8,701 nucleotides of DNA from Lachnospiraceae bacterium UBA2860 (GCA_002350625.1 DEFE01000005.1:1-8701), one strand, 5' to 3'; shown: positions 1-7,252, counted from the stretch's first letter. Notes: a model not told the origin generated them from the sequence alone. Program-made: numbers and translations.

Positions 1-105
1 TGAAAGGCGCGCACCGAGGCGGCCGAGCGTTTTTAGCGGCTCCTGAAATCGCGCTGCAGACTACAGGCGGAGCAAGAGGAGGAGGTGAGGACGTATGGCG
101 GAAGC

Positions 106-137
106 TGCGTATATATGTATATGTGTATATATGTGCA
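106..137. repeat. 32-bp alternating pyrimidine-purine tract
   Basis: Every base from 106 to 137 alternates strictly between pyrimidine and purine, mostly TA and TG steps with one CG. A 10-bp direct repeat GTATATATGT occurs at 109-118 and again at 125-134. The tract lies directly beyond the U-tract end of the operon terminator. Such tracts unwind easily and can adopt left-handed DNA under negative supercoiling; any role here is inference. I found no supportable gene in bases 1-136. A plus-strand frame is open from the left edge to a stop at 159-161, but its translation looks non-genic. Confidence 0.6.
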
Positions 138-176
138 AAAAAAATATGACAGGGGGTCTGACCCTCTGTCATATTT
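137..176 (-). terminator. strong intrinsic terminator of the arabinose operon
   Basis: On the minus strand an 11-bp perfect stem (142-152 with 166-176) is extended, after one mismatch, by four more pairs (154-157 with 161-164) around a 3-nt loop. It is followed by an eight-U tract (complement of 137-144). It begins 13 bases after the kinase stop codon and closes the operon. On the plus strand the same stem is followed by a TTTGTTT-like run, so it may also stop transcription arriving from the left. Confidence 0.93.
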
Positions 177-189
177 GTTTACATAAATC

Positions 190-1785
190 TCACATTTTCA
201 TAGCTTCCACAGCCGCCCTCTCGATCGGAATCCCGTCCTTATAGAGCTGCGTAAACTTCTCAAACCCTTCGATCTCTTCCGGCGTCGGCGCGATCGTCGA
301 GCCTTCCTGACCGGCGAAGATCCGCTTCTCGAGATAGTCCTCAAGGCTCCCGTCCTTCTTGCCGTCGATCAGATAAGCCGCAAGAATCGCCATGCCCCAC
401 GGGCCGCCCTCGGAAGCCGTATCCATGCAGGTCACCGGCGCGCCGACCGCTGCGGCCAGATACCTCTGCCCGACGCCCTTCGTCTTGAAGAGGCCGCCGT
501 GGCCCATGATGCGCTCCACCTTCACGCCCTCGTCCTTCAGCAGGAGGTCCAGGCCGACCTTCACTGCACCGAGAGACGTGTACAGATGCGACCTCATGAA
601 ATTCGCCAGATTAAACTTGCTGTCCGGCGTGCGCGCGAAGAGCGGTCTGCCCTCATTGAGATGCGTGACGCCCTCGCCCGACAGATAGCCGTAGCTGAGC
701 AGTCCGCCGCAGTCCGCGTCGCCCTCGAGCGAATGCGTGTACAGCTTGCCGTACAGCTCGCCCGCATCGGCCTTGATGCCCATGAGGTCGCAGAACTCCT
801 TAAAGATGCCCACCCACGCGTTCAGATCCGACGTGCCGTTATTGGCGTGCGACATCGCGACCGGGAAGCCCGTCGGCGTCGTCACCATATCGATCTCGCG
901 GTACAGCTTGTTAAGCGGCTTCTCGAGCACGAGCATCGCAAATGCGCTCGTCCCGGCGGACACATTGCCCGTTCTCGGCGCGACCGAATTCGTCGCCACC
1001 ATGCCTGTTCCCGCGTCGCCCTCCGGCGCGCAGAGTGGAATCCCGGCCTGAAGCGCGCCCGTCTCGTCGAGGAACGCAGCGCCCTCCGCCGTGAGCACAC
1101 CCGCCTCGTCGCCGGCCACCAGCACCTTCGGCAGCACGTCGCGCGTCTTCCACGCGTAGCCCTTCGGCGCGATGAGCGCGTCGAACTTGTCCACCATGCC
1201 CTGGTCGTAATCCAGCTTCTCCGAATCGATCGGGAAAATCCCGGACGCGTCGCCGATGCCCGTCACCTTCTCGCCCGTCAGGCGGAAATGGATATACGAA
1301 TCCAGCGTCGTGACGAAATCCACGTCCTTAAGATGCGGCTCGTCGTCCAGCACGCACTGATAGAGATGCGCGATCGTCCAGCGCAGCGGAATGTTGAAAT
1401 TGAAAAGCTCCGTCAGCTCGTCCGCCGCCTTCTCCGTGTTGCTGTTTCTCCAGGTCTGGAACGCCGTGAGGAACTTCCCGTCCTTGTCAAGCGCGATGTA
1501 GCCGTGCATCATCGCCGAGATGCCGATGGCGCCGACCGTCGTAAGCGTCACGCCGTACTTCGCCTCGACGTCCTTCCGGACGCCGCTGTAGCAGTCGCGC
1601 AGGCCCTCTTCGATCTCCGCGAGCGAATATGTCCAGATCCCGTCCACAAGAGAATTCTCCCAGTCGTGGAATCCGATCGCGAGAACCTCTCCCTCAAGAT
1701 CCGTCAGCACACCCTTGATACGTGTCGACCCGAACTCGATGCCGAGCGCGGTCTTCCCAGATAGAATCAATTCTTTCTTATCCAT
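190..1785 (-). CDS. FGGY-family sugar kinase, probable L-ribulokinase
   Basis: This cytosolic kinase probably phosphorylates L-ribulose with ATP to L-ribulose-5-phosphate, the substrate of AraD encoded just upstream. Residues are numbered from the first of two adjacent ATGs (1788). The phosphate-1 loop EFGSTR is at 18-23, a sugar-side MMHG at 93-96, the likely catalytic Asp258 in PEGDAGTG, the phosphate-2 loop GNVSAGTSAF at 274-283, the adenosine motif HGGLFKTKG at 430-438, and a C-terminal EGGPWGMAILAA at 460-471. A length of about 531 aa fits FGGY kinases. It lacks the usual AraB-style N-terminus (FGTDSVR) and looks like the non-orthologous clostridial ribulokinase AraK; that assignment is from memory of the family and from context. 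AGGAG at 1792-1796 lies 6 nt from the second ATG (1785) but only 3 nt from the first, so I chose 1785. Xylulokinase activity is the main alternative. Confidence 0.88.
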   Translation of the reverse strand: MDKKELILSGKTALGIEFGSTRIKGVLTDLEGEVLAIGFHDWENSLVDGIWTYSLAEIEEGLRDCYSGVRKDVEAKYGVTLTTVGAIGISAMMHGYIALDKDGKFLTAFQTWRNSNTEKAADELTELFNFNIPLRWTIAHLYQCVLDDEPHLKDVDFVTTLDSYIHFRLTGEKVTGIGDASGIFPIDSEKLDYDQGMVDKFDALIAPKGYAWKTRDVLPKVLVAGDEAGVLTAEGAAFLDETGALQAGIPLCAPEGDAGTGMVATNSVAPRTGNVSAGTSAFAMLVLEKPLNKLYREIDMVTTPTGFPVAMSHANNGTSDLNAWVGIFKEFCDLMGIKADAGELYGKLYTHSLEGDADCGGLLSYGYLSGEGVTHLNEGRPLFARTPDSKFNLANFMRSHLYTSLGAVKVGLDLLLKDEGVKVERIMGHGGLFKTKGVGQRYLAAAVGAPVTCMDTASEGGPWGMAILAAYLIDGKKDGSLEDYLEKRIFAGQEGSTIAPTPEEIEGFEKFTQLYKDGIPIERAAVEAMKM

Positions 1786-1815
1786 CATAATCTCCTGCTT
1801 AAGTGAAACTGTGGC

Positions 1816-1833
1816 GGCATTTTCGAAAATGCC
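1816..1833. repeat. 18-bp perfect palindrome between araD and the kinase
   Basis: GGCATTTTCGAAAATGCC is a perfect palindrome starting at the base after the araD stop codon. In RNA it would form a stem of about 7 bp with a TCGA loop. No U-tract follows, so it is not an obvious terminator. The kinase ribosome binding site lies about 20 nt further downstream. It may protect or process the mRNA between the two genes, or bind a protein as DNA. Confidence 0.7.
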
Positions 1834-2529
1834 TCAGTGGTCTCCCTGTCCGTAATATGCGTTCGGTCCGTGCTTCCGCATGAAGTGCTTGTCCTGGATG
1901 CACTGCGGCGCCCGCTCGACCTTAGGATCGACCTGCCTTGTGAGCAGCGCCATCTCCGCGCACTTCTCGAGCACGACCGCGTGGTAAACCGCCTGGAACG
2001 GATCCTTGCCCCAGCTGAACGGGCCGTGATTCTTGCAGATCACGCCCGGCACATGCACCGGGTTCCTGTCCTTAAAGGCCTCGATGATCACCTTTCCGGT
2101 GTTCTTCTCATACGCCTCCTCGATCTCCTCCGGCGTCAGATTCCGCGCGCAGGGGATGTCGCCGTAGAAATAATCCGCGTGCGTCGTCCCGTAGCAGGGA
2201 ATGTCGAGCCCGGCCTGCGCCCACGCCACCGCATAAGTCGAGTGCGTGTGCACGATGCCGCCGACCTCGGGGAAGGCCTTGTAGAGCTCAAGATGCGTGT
2301 CCGTATCCGTCGAGGGATTCATCTTCCCCTCGACCTTGTTGCCGTCAAGATCCATGACGACCATGTCCTCAGGCTTCAGGTTCTCATAGTCGACGCCGCT
2401 CGGCTTGATGACAAAGAGACCCTTCTCCCGGTCGATCCCGCTGACATTTCCCCACGTAAATGTCACGAGCCCGTACTCAGGAAGCTGCATATTCGCCTCA
2501 TAGACAATCTTTTTCAGTTCTTCAAGCAT
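1834..2529 (-). CDS. araD: L-ribulose-5-phosphate 4-epimerase
   Basis: This class II aldolase-fold epimerase interconverts L-ribulose-5-phosphate and D-xylulose-5-phosphate, feeding arabinose carbon into the pentose phosphate pathway. At 231 aa it has the same length as the E. coli enzyme and aligns almost end to end by eye. The Zn-binding histidines of HTH (94 and 96) and His168 in NHGPF are present, as are Asp75 in the STDTDTH segment, the catalytic-type Asp119 in THADYFYG, and the C-terminal Tyr226 in AYYGQ, matching E. coli Asp76, His95, His97, His171, Asp120 and Tyr229. The N-terminal TWGNVSGID and IKPSGVDY segments form the phosphate-binding region. Its ATG overlaps the araR stop by 8 nt (2522-2529), which suggests translational coupling. 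AAGGAG at 2539-2544 gives a 9-nt spacing. No residue expected to be essential is missing. Confidence 0.97.
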   Translation of the reverse strand: MLEELKKIVYEANMQLPEYGLVTFTWGNVSGIDREKGLFVIKPSGVDYENLKPEDMVVMDLDGNKVEGKMNPSTDTDTHLELYKAFPEVGGIVHTHSTYAVAWAQAGLDIPCYGTTHADYFYGDIPCARNLTPEEIEEAYEKNTGKVIIEAFKDRNPVHVPGVICKNHGPFSWGKDPFQAVYHAVVLEKCAEMALLTRQVDPKVERAPQCIQDKHFMRKHGPNAYYGQGDH

Positions 2530-3634
2530 GTCTTCTTTCTCCTTCTTCGGTGATTACACTCACCGACTCGCGTACCACCGGATCACTGTCAAACAGGTAG
2601 CCGCCGTCATATTCCGGGTGCTCGATCATGGCGATCAGGTTCTCTGCCGCCTTTCTGCCGAGCATGTCCTTCGGATGCGGGAATGAGGTAAACGGCACCT
2701 TGGACACCCCCGACAGATATGAATCGTCGATGCCGACCACGGACAGGTCCTCGGGTACGCGAATGCCCCTCTTAAGGGCCAGGTCGATGAGCTGATACGC
2801 CACTTCATCGTTGTAGCAGAGCACGGCCGTCGAGCCCTCGAGTCTTGAAAAGATCACGTCCTCGATACTCGCGAGATCCCTGTAATCGAAGGTGTCGATC
2901 CAGATGACCTGCTTCTCGCCCGGCGTCATGCCGGCCGCAAGGAGCGACTCAAGGTAGCCCTTGTACCGGAGCTGCCCCTGTCCGTCGTCCGACTTGAAAA
3001 TGCCGGCGATCTTTCTGTGCCCTGCCTGAAGGAGCAGATCCGCCGCCTTCCCCGCGACCCTCTCGTCGTCGAGGCGCACGCACGGCGCGTCGATCTCCTC
3101 GTAACTCGTGTTGAAGAAGAGGAGGGGGATGCCGCGGCTCTGAAGCTCCCTGTAATAAGAAATGTTCGGGTTCGGGAGCGCGCTCTTCGCGGGCTCCACG
3201 ATCAGGCCGTCAATGTTGTCCTTCTCAAGGAGGTCACGCAGGATCTGCTGCTCGCGCGGGATCCTGTTGTCCGTGAAGGAGACCTGCATGGAGTAGCCGC
3301 GCTTCGACAGCACGCGCTCGATGCCCTTCATCGTGGGCGGAAAGATGTAGCTTTCATAGAAAGTACTCAGCACTGCGATCCGCATGTGCCGCCGCCGCGC
3401 TGCGGCCGGCGCCGCCTTTCCGCTCCCGATATAGGTTCCGCTGCCCTTGACTCTGGTCACCAGATGCTCTTTCTCAAGCTCACCCGTCGCATGACGGATC
3501 GTCTGGCGGCTGAGCGAGAACTTTTCACTCAGTTCCATTTCCGACATCAGGCGGTCGCCCGCGCGCAGCTGACCGTTCGCGATATTCTCTTTTACCCAGT
3601 CAATGACCTGCTGGTATTTCGGTTCCTCTGCCAT
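2522..3634 (-). CDS. araR: AraR, arabinose-responsive transcriptional repressor (GntR/LacI hybrid)
   Basis: This is a DNA-binding repressor released by L-arabinose in characterised AraR proteins. Residues 1-70 form a GntR winged helix, with the helix-turn-helix at about 32-51 including SRQTIRHA and the wing at GSGTYIG. A basic, alanine-rich linker spans 71-82. Residues 83-370 form a LacI-like periplasmic-binding-fold sensor. Segments such as YIFP, GIERVLSKRGYSM, IDGLIVEPAKSALPNPNI, SYEEIDAP, YNDEVA and VPEDLSVVGIDDS closely follow B. subtilis AraR as I recall it, and the recognition helix is nearly the same (SRHTIRKA there). The length of 370 aa is normal. It starts 24 nt after permease 2 with GGGAGG five bases before the ATG, and overlaps araD by 8 nt. 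Lying inside the operon it likely controls, it should be autoregulated. Likely targets are the half-sites at 8420-8660. Confidence 0.95.
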   Translation of the reverse strand: MAEEPKYQQVIDWVKENIANGQLRAGDRLMSEMELSEKFSLSRQTIRHATGELEKEHLVTRVKGSGTYIGSGKAAPAAARRRHMRIAVLSTFYESYIFPPTMKGIERVLSKRGYSMQVSFTDNRIPREQQILRDLLEKDNIDGLIVEPAKSALPNPNISYYRELQSRGIPLLFFNTSYEEIDAPCVRLDDERVAGKAADLLLQAGHRKIAGIFKSDDGQGQLRYKGYLESLLAAGMTPGEKQVIWIDTFDYRDLASIEDVIFSRLEGSTAVLCYNDEVAYQLIDLALKRGIRVPEDLSVVGIDDSYLSGVSKVPFTSFPHPKDMLGRKAAENLIAMIEHPEYDGGYLFDSDPVVRESVSVITEEGERRHA

Positions 3635-3658
3635 GAGCGCCTCCCGACGAATTGTCTG

Positions 3659-4624
3659 TTACTTAATGACCTGCAGCGACTGCCTGTCGGCGAAGACCGC
3701 CACGAAGATCAGGAATACCACGCCCTGGATCAGCTGCATCGTCTGCGTGGTGAGGCCCAGCATCGTAAGACCCGAGCTCAGCACGATGTAAAGAAGCGAG
3801 CCGATGATGACGTTCTGGAACTTTGCCTTCGCGCCGCCCGAGATCGGCATGCCGCCGAGGACGAGGGCGATCAGGATCTGCGTCTCGAGCTGGTTGCCGC
3901 CCGAGGATGTCACCGATCCGACCTTGACGACGTTGACGAACGCCGCGAAGCCCGTGATCGCGCCGGCCAGCACGTAGATGAGGAACTTCATCTTATCCGT
4001 GCGGATGCCGGCGAACTTGGCCGCCTTTTCCCCTGCGCCGATCGCGCGCAGATACATACCGAACTTGGTGAAGCGGAAAGCGATGAAGCCGATGATGAGC
4101 ACGACGAGCGTGCAGGCCAGCTTCAGTTCGTCCTTATTCATCATGACGAGCTTCGCGCTGCCGGCCACCGGGGCATTGGACGTAAGATACTTGATAATGC
4201 CGCGGAACAGGAACATCGTACAGATCGTGACGATGAAGGACTTGATCTTTCTGTTCACGTAGAAAAATCCGTTGATCGCGCCGATGGCTGCACCGGCCGC
4301 GATGCCCGCGACGATTGCGAGCGGCACGTTCACCTTCGAGACCATGCAGACCACGATCGAGGTGATGCCCATGATCGAGCCCTGCGAGAAATCAAGGCCT
4401 CCCATCGTCATGATGAAGAAGACGCCTGTCGCCGCGATGAGCGTCACGTAGATCTGCGACATGACGAGCGACATATTCTTGATCATGCGGCCGCCGGTCA
4501 GGACATTGAAGACAATGAACACCGCGACAAGGCCTAAGAGCGGGAGAAATGAGCGGATCGTCGACATCGTCGACAGCTTCTTCAGCTCTTCCTCTCTGGA
4601 AATTGCTTTTGTATTTTCAGCCAT
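3659..4624 (-). CDS. sugar ABC transporter permease 2 (canonical BPD_transp_2 type)
   Basis: This 321-aa integral membrane protein belongs to the AraH/RbsC/XylH permease family and forms half of the membrane channel. A cytosolic N-terminus of about 24 residues is followed by many hydrophobic spans, about eight to ten. Family hallmarks are intact: GGLDFSQGS at 75-83, the ATPase-coupling loop AIGAGEKAAKFAGI at 194-207, and the stretch from SSGGNQ (240) to LVLGGMPISGG (ending at 264). Its ribosome binding site AAGGAGG (4631-4637) overlaps the ATPase stop codon, so translation is probably coupled. It is the conventional member of the pair; permease 1 is more divergent. A two-permease, one-ATPase arrangement recalls E. 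coli YtfT/YjfF. Membrane topology is estimated by eye. Confidence 0.93.
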   Translation of the reverse strand: MAENTKAISREEELKKLSTMSTIRSFLPLLGLVAVFIVFNVLTGGRMIKNMSLVMSQIYVTLIAATGVFFIMTMGGLDFSQGSIMGITSIVVCMVSKVNVPLAIVAGIAAGAAIGAINGFFYVNRKIKSFIVTICTMFLFRGIIKYLTSNAPVAGSAKLVMMNKDELKLACTLVVLIIGFIAFRFTKFGMYLRAIGAGEKAAKFAGIRTDKMKFLIYVLAGAITGFAAFVNVVKVGSVTSSGGNQLETQILIALVLGGMPISGGAKAKFQNVIIGSLLYIVLSSGLTMLGLTTQTMQLIQGVVFLIFVAVFADRQSLQVIK

Positions 4625-4635
4625 GTTCTTCCTCC

Positions 4636-6135
4636 TTACACCATCTTCGCGATCAGGCTGTTCTCATCGAGGTCCGGATCTCTCATCAGCTCGCCGCTGA
4701 TCTCGCCGTCCTTCATGATGAGGATGCGGTCGCACATACCGATCAACTCCATCAGTTCCTCGGAGATCATGATGATCGACTTCCCGTTCTTTCTCATCTT
4801 GTCCATGAGCTGATAGATATCCTGCTTGACCTTGATGTCGATGCCTCGCGTCGGGGAATCGAGCACCAGGATGTCGGAATCCTTGCCGATCCATCTCGCG
4901 AGAACGACCTTCTGCTTGTTGCCGCCGGAGAGGTCGGAGACGAACTGGTCCGTATTGACCATCTTGACCGACATTTCCTTCGCGTATTCATTCGCAAATG
5001 CCTTCATCTTCCGGTCGCTGAGAAGCCCCGCCGCGCCCTTGAGTGCATCCAGGGAAGGCAGGCAGATGTTGTCGCCGATGCCCTGATTCATGACGACGGA
5101 CTCGTTGTCGCGGTCCTTCGAGGTGTAGGCGATGCTGTGGGCGATCGCGGTCGGGATGTTGTCGATCGACGTGCCGTCCGCAAGCGTAACCGAGCCCTGG
5201 CGGTCGAAGGACGCGCCGAAGCATGCCTTGCCGACTTCGTGCATGCCGGATTCGGACAGACCGCCGAAGCCGAGGATCTCGCCCTTGTGGAGCTCGAAGT
5301 TGATGTTCTTAATGAGGCCCGGCACCGTGACGTTCTTCACGGACATCACGACTTCGTCCGAGATCTTCTCGCCGTAGTCGGCGCGGTAGTAATCGCCCGT
5401 GACCTCGCGGCCGACCATGAGCTTCTTCAGGTCGTCTTCCGTCACGTCCGCGCTCTTCACCGTGTCGATGTAGACGCCGTCGCGGAGGATCGTGATCGTA
5501 TCGGACATCCGGAGCACTTCCGGAAGGTCGTGGGAGATAAAGATCACGGTGTTGCCCTCGGCGCGGATCCGGTTCATGTGCTTGTAGAGCTCCTCGCGGC
5601 CTTCCTGCGAAAGAGCCGTCGTGGTCTCGTCAATGACGACGATCTTCGGGCTGAAGTAGGTCGCCTTGACGATCTCGACCAGCTTTCTGTCCTCGAAGTT
5701 GTATTCGTCGACCATCGCATTCGCGCGGATGCGGTTAAAGCCGTACTTGTTCAGCAGGTCCTGCGCTTTCCTGTTCATGGCGCCGGTGTTCTTGATGCCG
5801 AACTTCACGAACTGGTCTTCGTGGCCGAGGAAGATATTTTCCGCAACCGTGAGGCCGGACAGCGTGCCGAGCTCCTGCACGATGATGGAAATGCCTTCGT
5901 TGTTCGCTTCGACCTGATTCTTCGGATGGACTTCTTTGCCGTCCAGGATGAAATGGCCGCTGTCGATCGTGTAGATGCCCGTCAGCATGTTGGTCAGCGT
6001 GGATTTGCCGGAGCCATTTTCGCCGATGAGGGCGTGGACTTCACCCTTGTTGATATTGAAGGATACATTCTGCACCGCCTTCGTGATGCCAAAGGTCTTG
6101 CAGAGATCCTGAACCTGTAATCTTACTTCGCTCAT
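4636..6135 (-). CDS. sugar ABC transporter ATPase with two nucleotide-binding domains
   Basis: This 499-aa cytosolic ATPase is of the AraG/RbsA/MglA type and powers sugar import through the two permeases. Domain 1 has an intact Walker A GENGSGKST (38-46), Q-loop Gln87, Walker B ending Asp169-Glu170 and His202 in ISHDL. Its signature, normally LSxGQ, reads YNFED (145-149). Domain 2 has the canonical signature LSGGNKQK (402-409), but its Walker A position reads GGLSESGMHEV (291-301) without the lysine. Its Walker B reads LDSPTRGID, with Ser427 where most relatives have Glu. By the usual sandwich pairing one ATP site is complete and the other degenerate on both sides. A lysine-free Walker A in domain 2 is common in this family; the signature and Glu changes are less usual. 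The start has GGAGG 5 nt upstream and lies 16 nt after permease 1. Confidence 0.95.
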   Translation of the reverse strand: MSEVRLQVQDLCKTFGITKAVQNVSFNINKGEVHALIGENGSGKSTLTNMLTGIYTIDSGHFILDGKEVHPKNQVEANNEGISIIVQELGTLSGLTVAENIFLGHEDQFVKFGIKNTGAMNRKAQDLLNKYGFNRIRANAMVDEYNFEDRKLVEIVKATYFSPKIVVIDETTTALSQEGREELYKHMNRIRAEGNTVIFISHDLPEVLRMSDTITILRDGVYIDTVKSADVTEDDLKKLMVGREVTGDYYRADYGEKISDEVVMSVKNVTVPGLIKNINFELHKGEILGFGGLSESGMHEVGKACFGASFDRQGSVTLADGTSIDNIPTAIAHSIAYTSKDRDNESVVMNQGIGDNICLPSLDALKGAAGLLSDRKMKAFANEYAKEMSVKMVNTDQFVSDLSGGNKQKVVLARWIGKDSDILVLDSPTRGIDIKVKQDIYQLMDKMRKNGKSIIMISEELMELIGMCDRILIMKDGEISGELMRDPDLDENSLIAKMV

Positions 6136-6151
6136 ATCTGCCTCCTTCGGT

Positions 6152-7117
6152 TCACTTGACGATCTCGCCCTTGTCGACCTTCGTCGTCAGGGTGACGATG
6201 ATGAGGAGCGCGAGGCCGACGATCACGTCCTGGATCGCGGTAGGCGCACCGAGTGCGACAAAGCCGTAGTAGATAATGTTGATGAAGAACTCGCCGATGA
6301 TGATGGCCTGGATCGGGATGCCGTATTTCTTTAAGGCGAGGCCGAAGAAGCAGCCCATCGTCGGGAAGAAGTTGCGGCTCATCGAGCCCATGCCCGTCGT
6401 CGCGACCATCGAGGAGCCGTAGCTGATCGTGAGGACCGCCTCGACGCCGAGGAAGGAGCCGGAGATGATGAACGCGAGGATCTTGTACTTATTGACGTTT
6501 ATACCCATGTTCTTCGCGACGAACTCGTTGGAGCCGATCGCGTAGGTGTAAGTGCCGATCTTCGTGTAGTTGAGAAGGACATAGGACACGATGAAGGCAC
6601 AGGCCGCCAGGATGATGTTGCCGGGCATGGAGCCGAGCGCGCGCAGATCCGAAGGAAGGGTCGGCGCCTGGCTGCCGGCGATGTAGTTGGCGATGGACTC
6701 GTAAATCAGCGCAAGGCCGGTCGTGACGATCATGGACGGGATGCGCAGCTTTACATAGAAGAAACCGTTCAGCGTGCCGACGAGCGCGCCGGTGATGATG
6801 CAGCCGAGGATGAGTCCCGGATATCCAAGGCCGAATCTCTGGGCCATGACGCAGCCGACGATCGCGGAAAGCATGATGTTCGCGCCGATCGAGAAGTCGA
6901 ACATGCCCATGACCATGACAAAGAAGAAACCGACGGCGCCGGTGGCGACCATCAGAGAAGCTTCAAAATAACTGAGAAGGTTTTTCGGCGAACCGAAATT
7001 GCCCGGCGTGATGATCTTGAAGATCGCCCAGGCTGCGACAACAAGAAGGACAAGGATCAGATAGCCCTTGACTGATCCGGACAGCTTCCTGGCCGCTGCA
7101 TTTTCAGAAGAACCCAT
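6152..7117 (-). CDS. sugar ABC transporter permease 1 (divergent BPD_transp_2 type)
   Basis: This 321-aa integral membrane permease, encoded directly downstream of the binding protein, probably forms a heterodimer with permease 2. It keeps MFDFSIGAN (72-80), the NGFFYVK loop after the third or fourth span, and the ATPase-coupling loop AIGSNEFVAKNMGI (193-206). The C-terminal glycine-rich LGGxxxxGG region of the family is replaced by FFPTMGCFFG (250-259). I start it at the ATG at 7117, preceded by GAGG at 7126-7129 with 8-nt spacing, which makes it exactly as long as permease 2. The frame is also open from a TTG at 7192, but that codon falls in the loop of a 15-bp hairpin and would add a polar extension without a suitable ribosome binding site. 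Substrate choice cannot be read from the sequence. Confidence 0.92.
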   Translation of the reverse strand: MGSSENAAARKLSGSVKGYLILVLLVVAAWAIFKIITPGNFGSPKNLLSYFEASLMVATGAVGFFFVMVMGMFDFSIGANIMLSAIVGCVMAQRFGLGYPGLILGCIITGALVGTLNGFFYVKLRIPSMIVTTGLALIYESIANYIAGSQAPTLPSDLRALGSMPGNIILAACAFIVSYVLLNYTKIGTYTYAIGSNEFVAKNMGINVNKYKILAFIISGSFLGVEAVLTISYGSSMVATTGMGSMSRNFFPTMGCFFGLALKKYGIPIQAIIIGEFFINIIYYGFVALGAPTAIQDVIVGLALLIIVTLTTKVDKGEIVK

Positions 7118-7125
7118 ATTGTCTA

Positions 7126-7129
7126 CCTC
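7126..7129 (-). promoter_or_regulatory. ribosome binding site that sets the permease 1 start
   Basis: GAGG on the minus strand lies 8 nt before the ATG at 7117. The longer in-frame TTG start at 7192 has no comparable site and sits in the loop of a stable hairpin. Confidence 0.75.
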
Positions 7130-7172
7130 ATTCTCCAGGCGCGCGCCCGTATCCGGCGCCGCCTTACTCGCA

Positions 7173-7209
7173 GGAAGGGCCGGTACCGACAATTGGTACC
7201 GGCCCTTCC
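7173..7209 (-). repeat. 15-bp perfect inverted repeat (mRNA hairpin) between binding protein and permease 1
   Basis: GGAAGGGCCGGTACC at 7173-7187 pairs perfectly with 7195-7209 around a 7-nt loop, and 10 of the 15 pairs are GC. On the transcribed strand the stem is followed by TGCGAGTAAGG rather than a U-tract, so it is not a standard intrinsic terminator. Hairpins here in other binding-protein operons (malE-malF is the classic case) stabilise the upstream mRNA segment and let the binding protein outnumber the membrane components. That role is likely but inferred. The rest of the 135-nt gap (7118-7252) shows only a GC-rich stretch with the palindrome GGCGCGCGCC at 7138-7147. Confidence 0.88.
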
Positions 7210-7252
7210 GAAATGTCTCATTCAGCTGATTGTACTAGATATCGGAAGTTCT

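Noticed and set aside
95..244. Plus-strand 49-codon frame preceded by GAGGAGGAGG
   Set aside because: It reads through the alternating tract and the terminator stem into the antisense of the kinase, with an implausible translation.
499..1764. Long plus-strand open frame of 421 codons opposite the kinase
   Set aside because: It is antisense to a clearly conserved gene. Its Arg/Ala/Leu/His-rich translation shows no domain and arises from GC-rich codon use on the other strand.
3017..6120. Plus-strand open frames of 506 and 523 codons opposite araR, permease 2 and the ATPase
   Set aside because: Same explanation: low-complexity charged translations, no family motifs, lying opposite genes with intact catalytic or membrane motifs.
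7118..7192. 25-residue N-terminal extension of permease 1 from a TTG codon
   Set aside because: The TTG is in the loop of a 15-bp hairpin, has no good ribosome binding site, and the ATG at 7117 has one and gives the usual family length.
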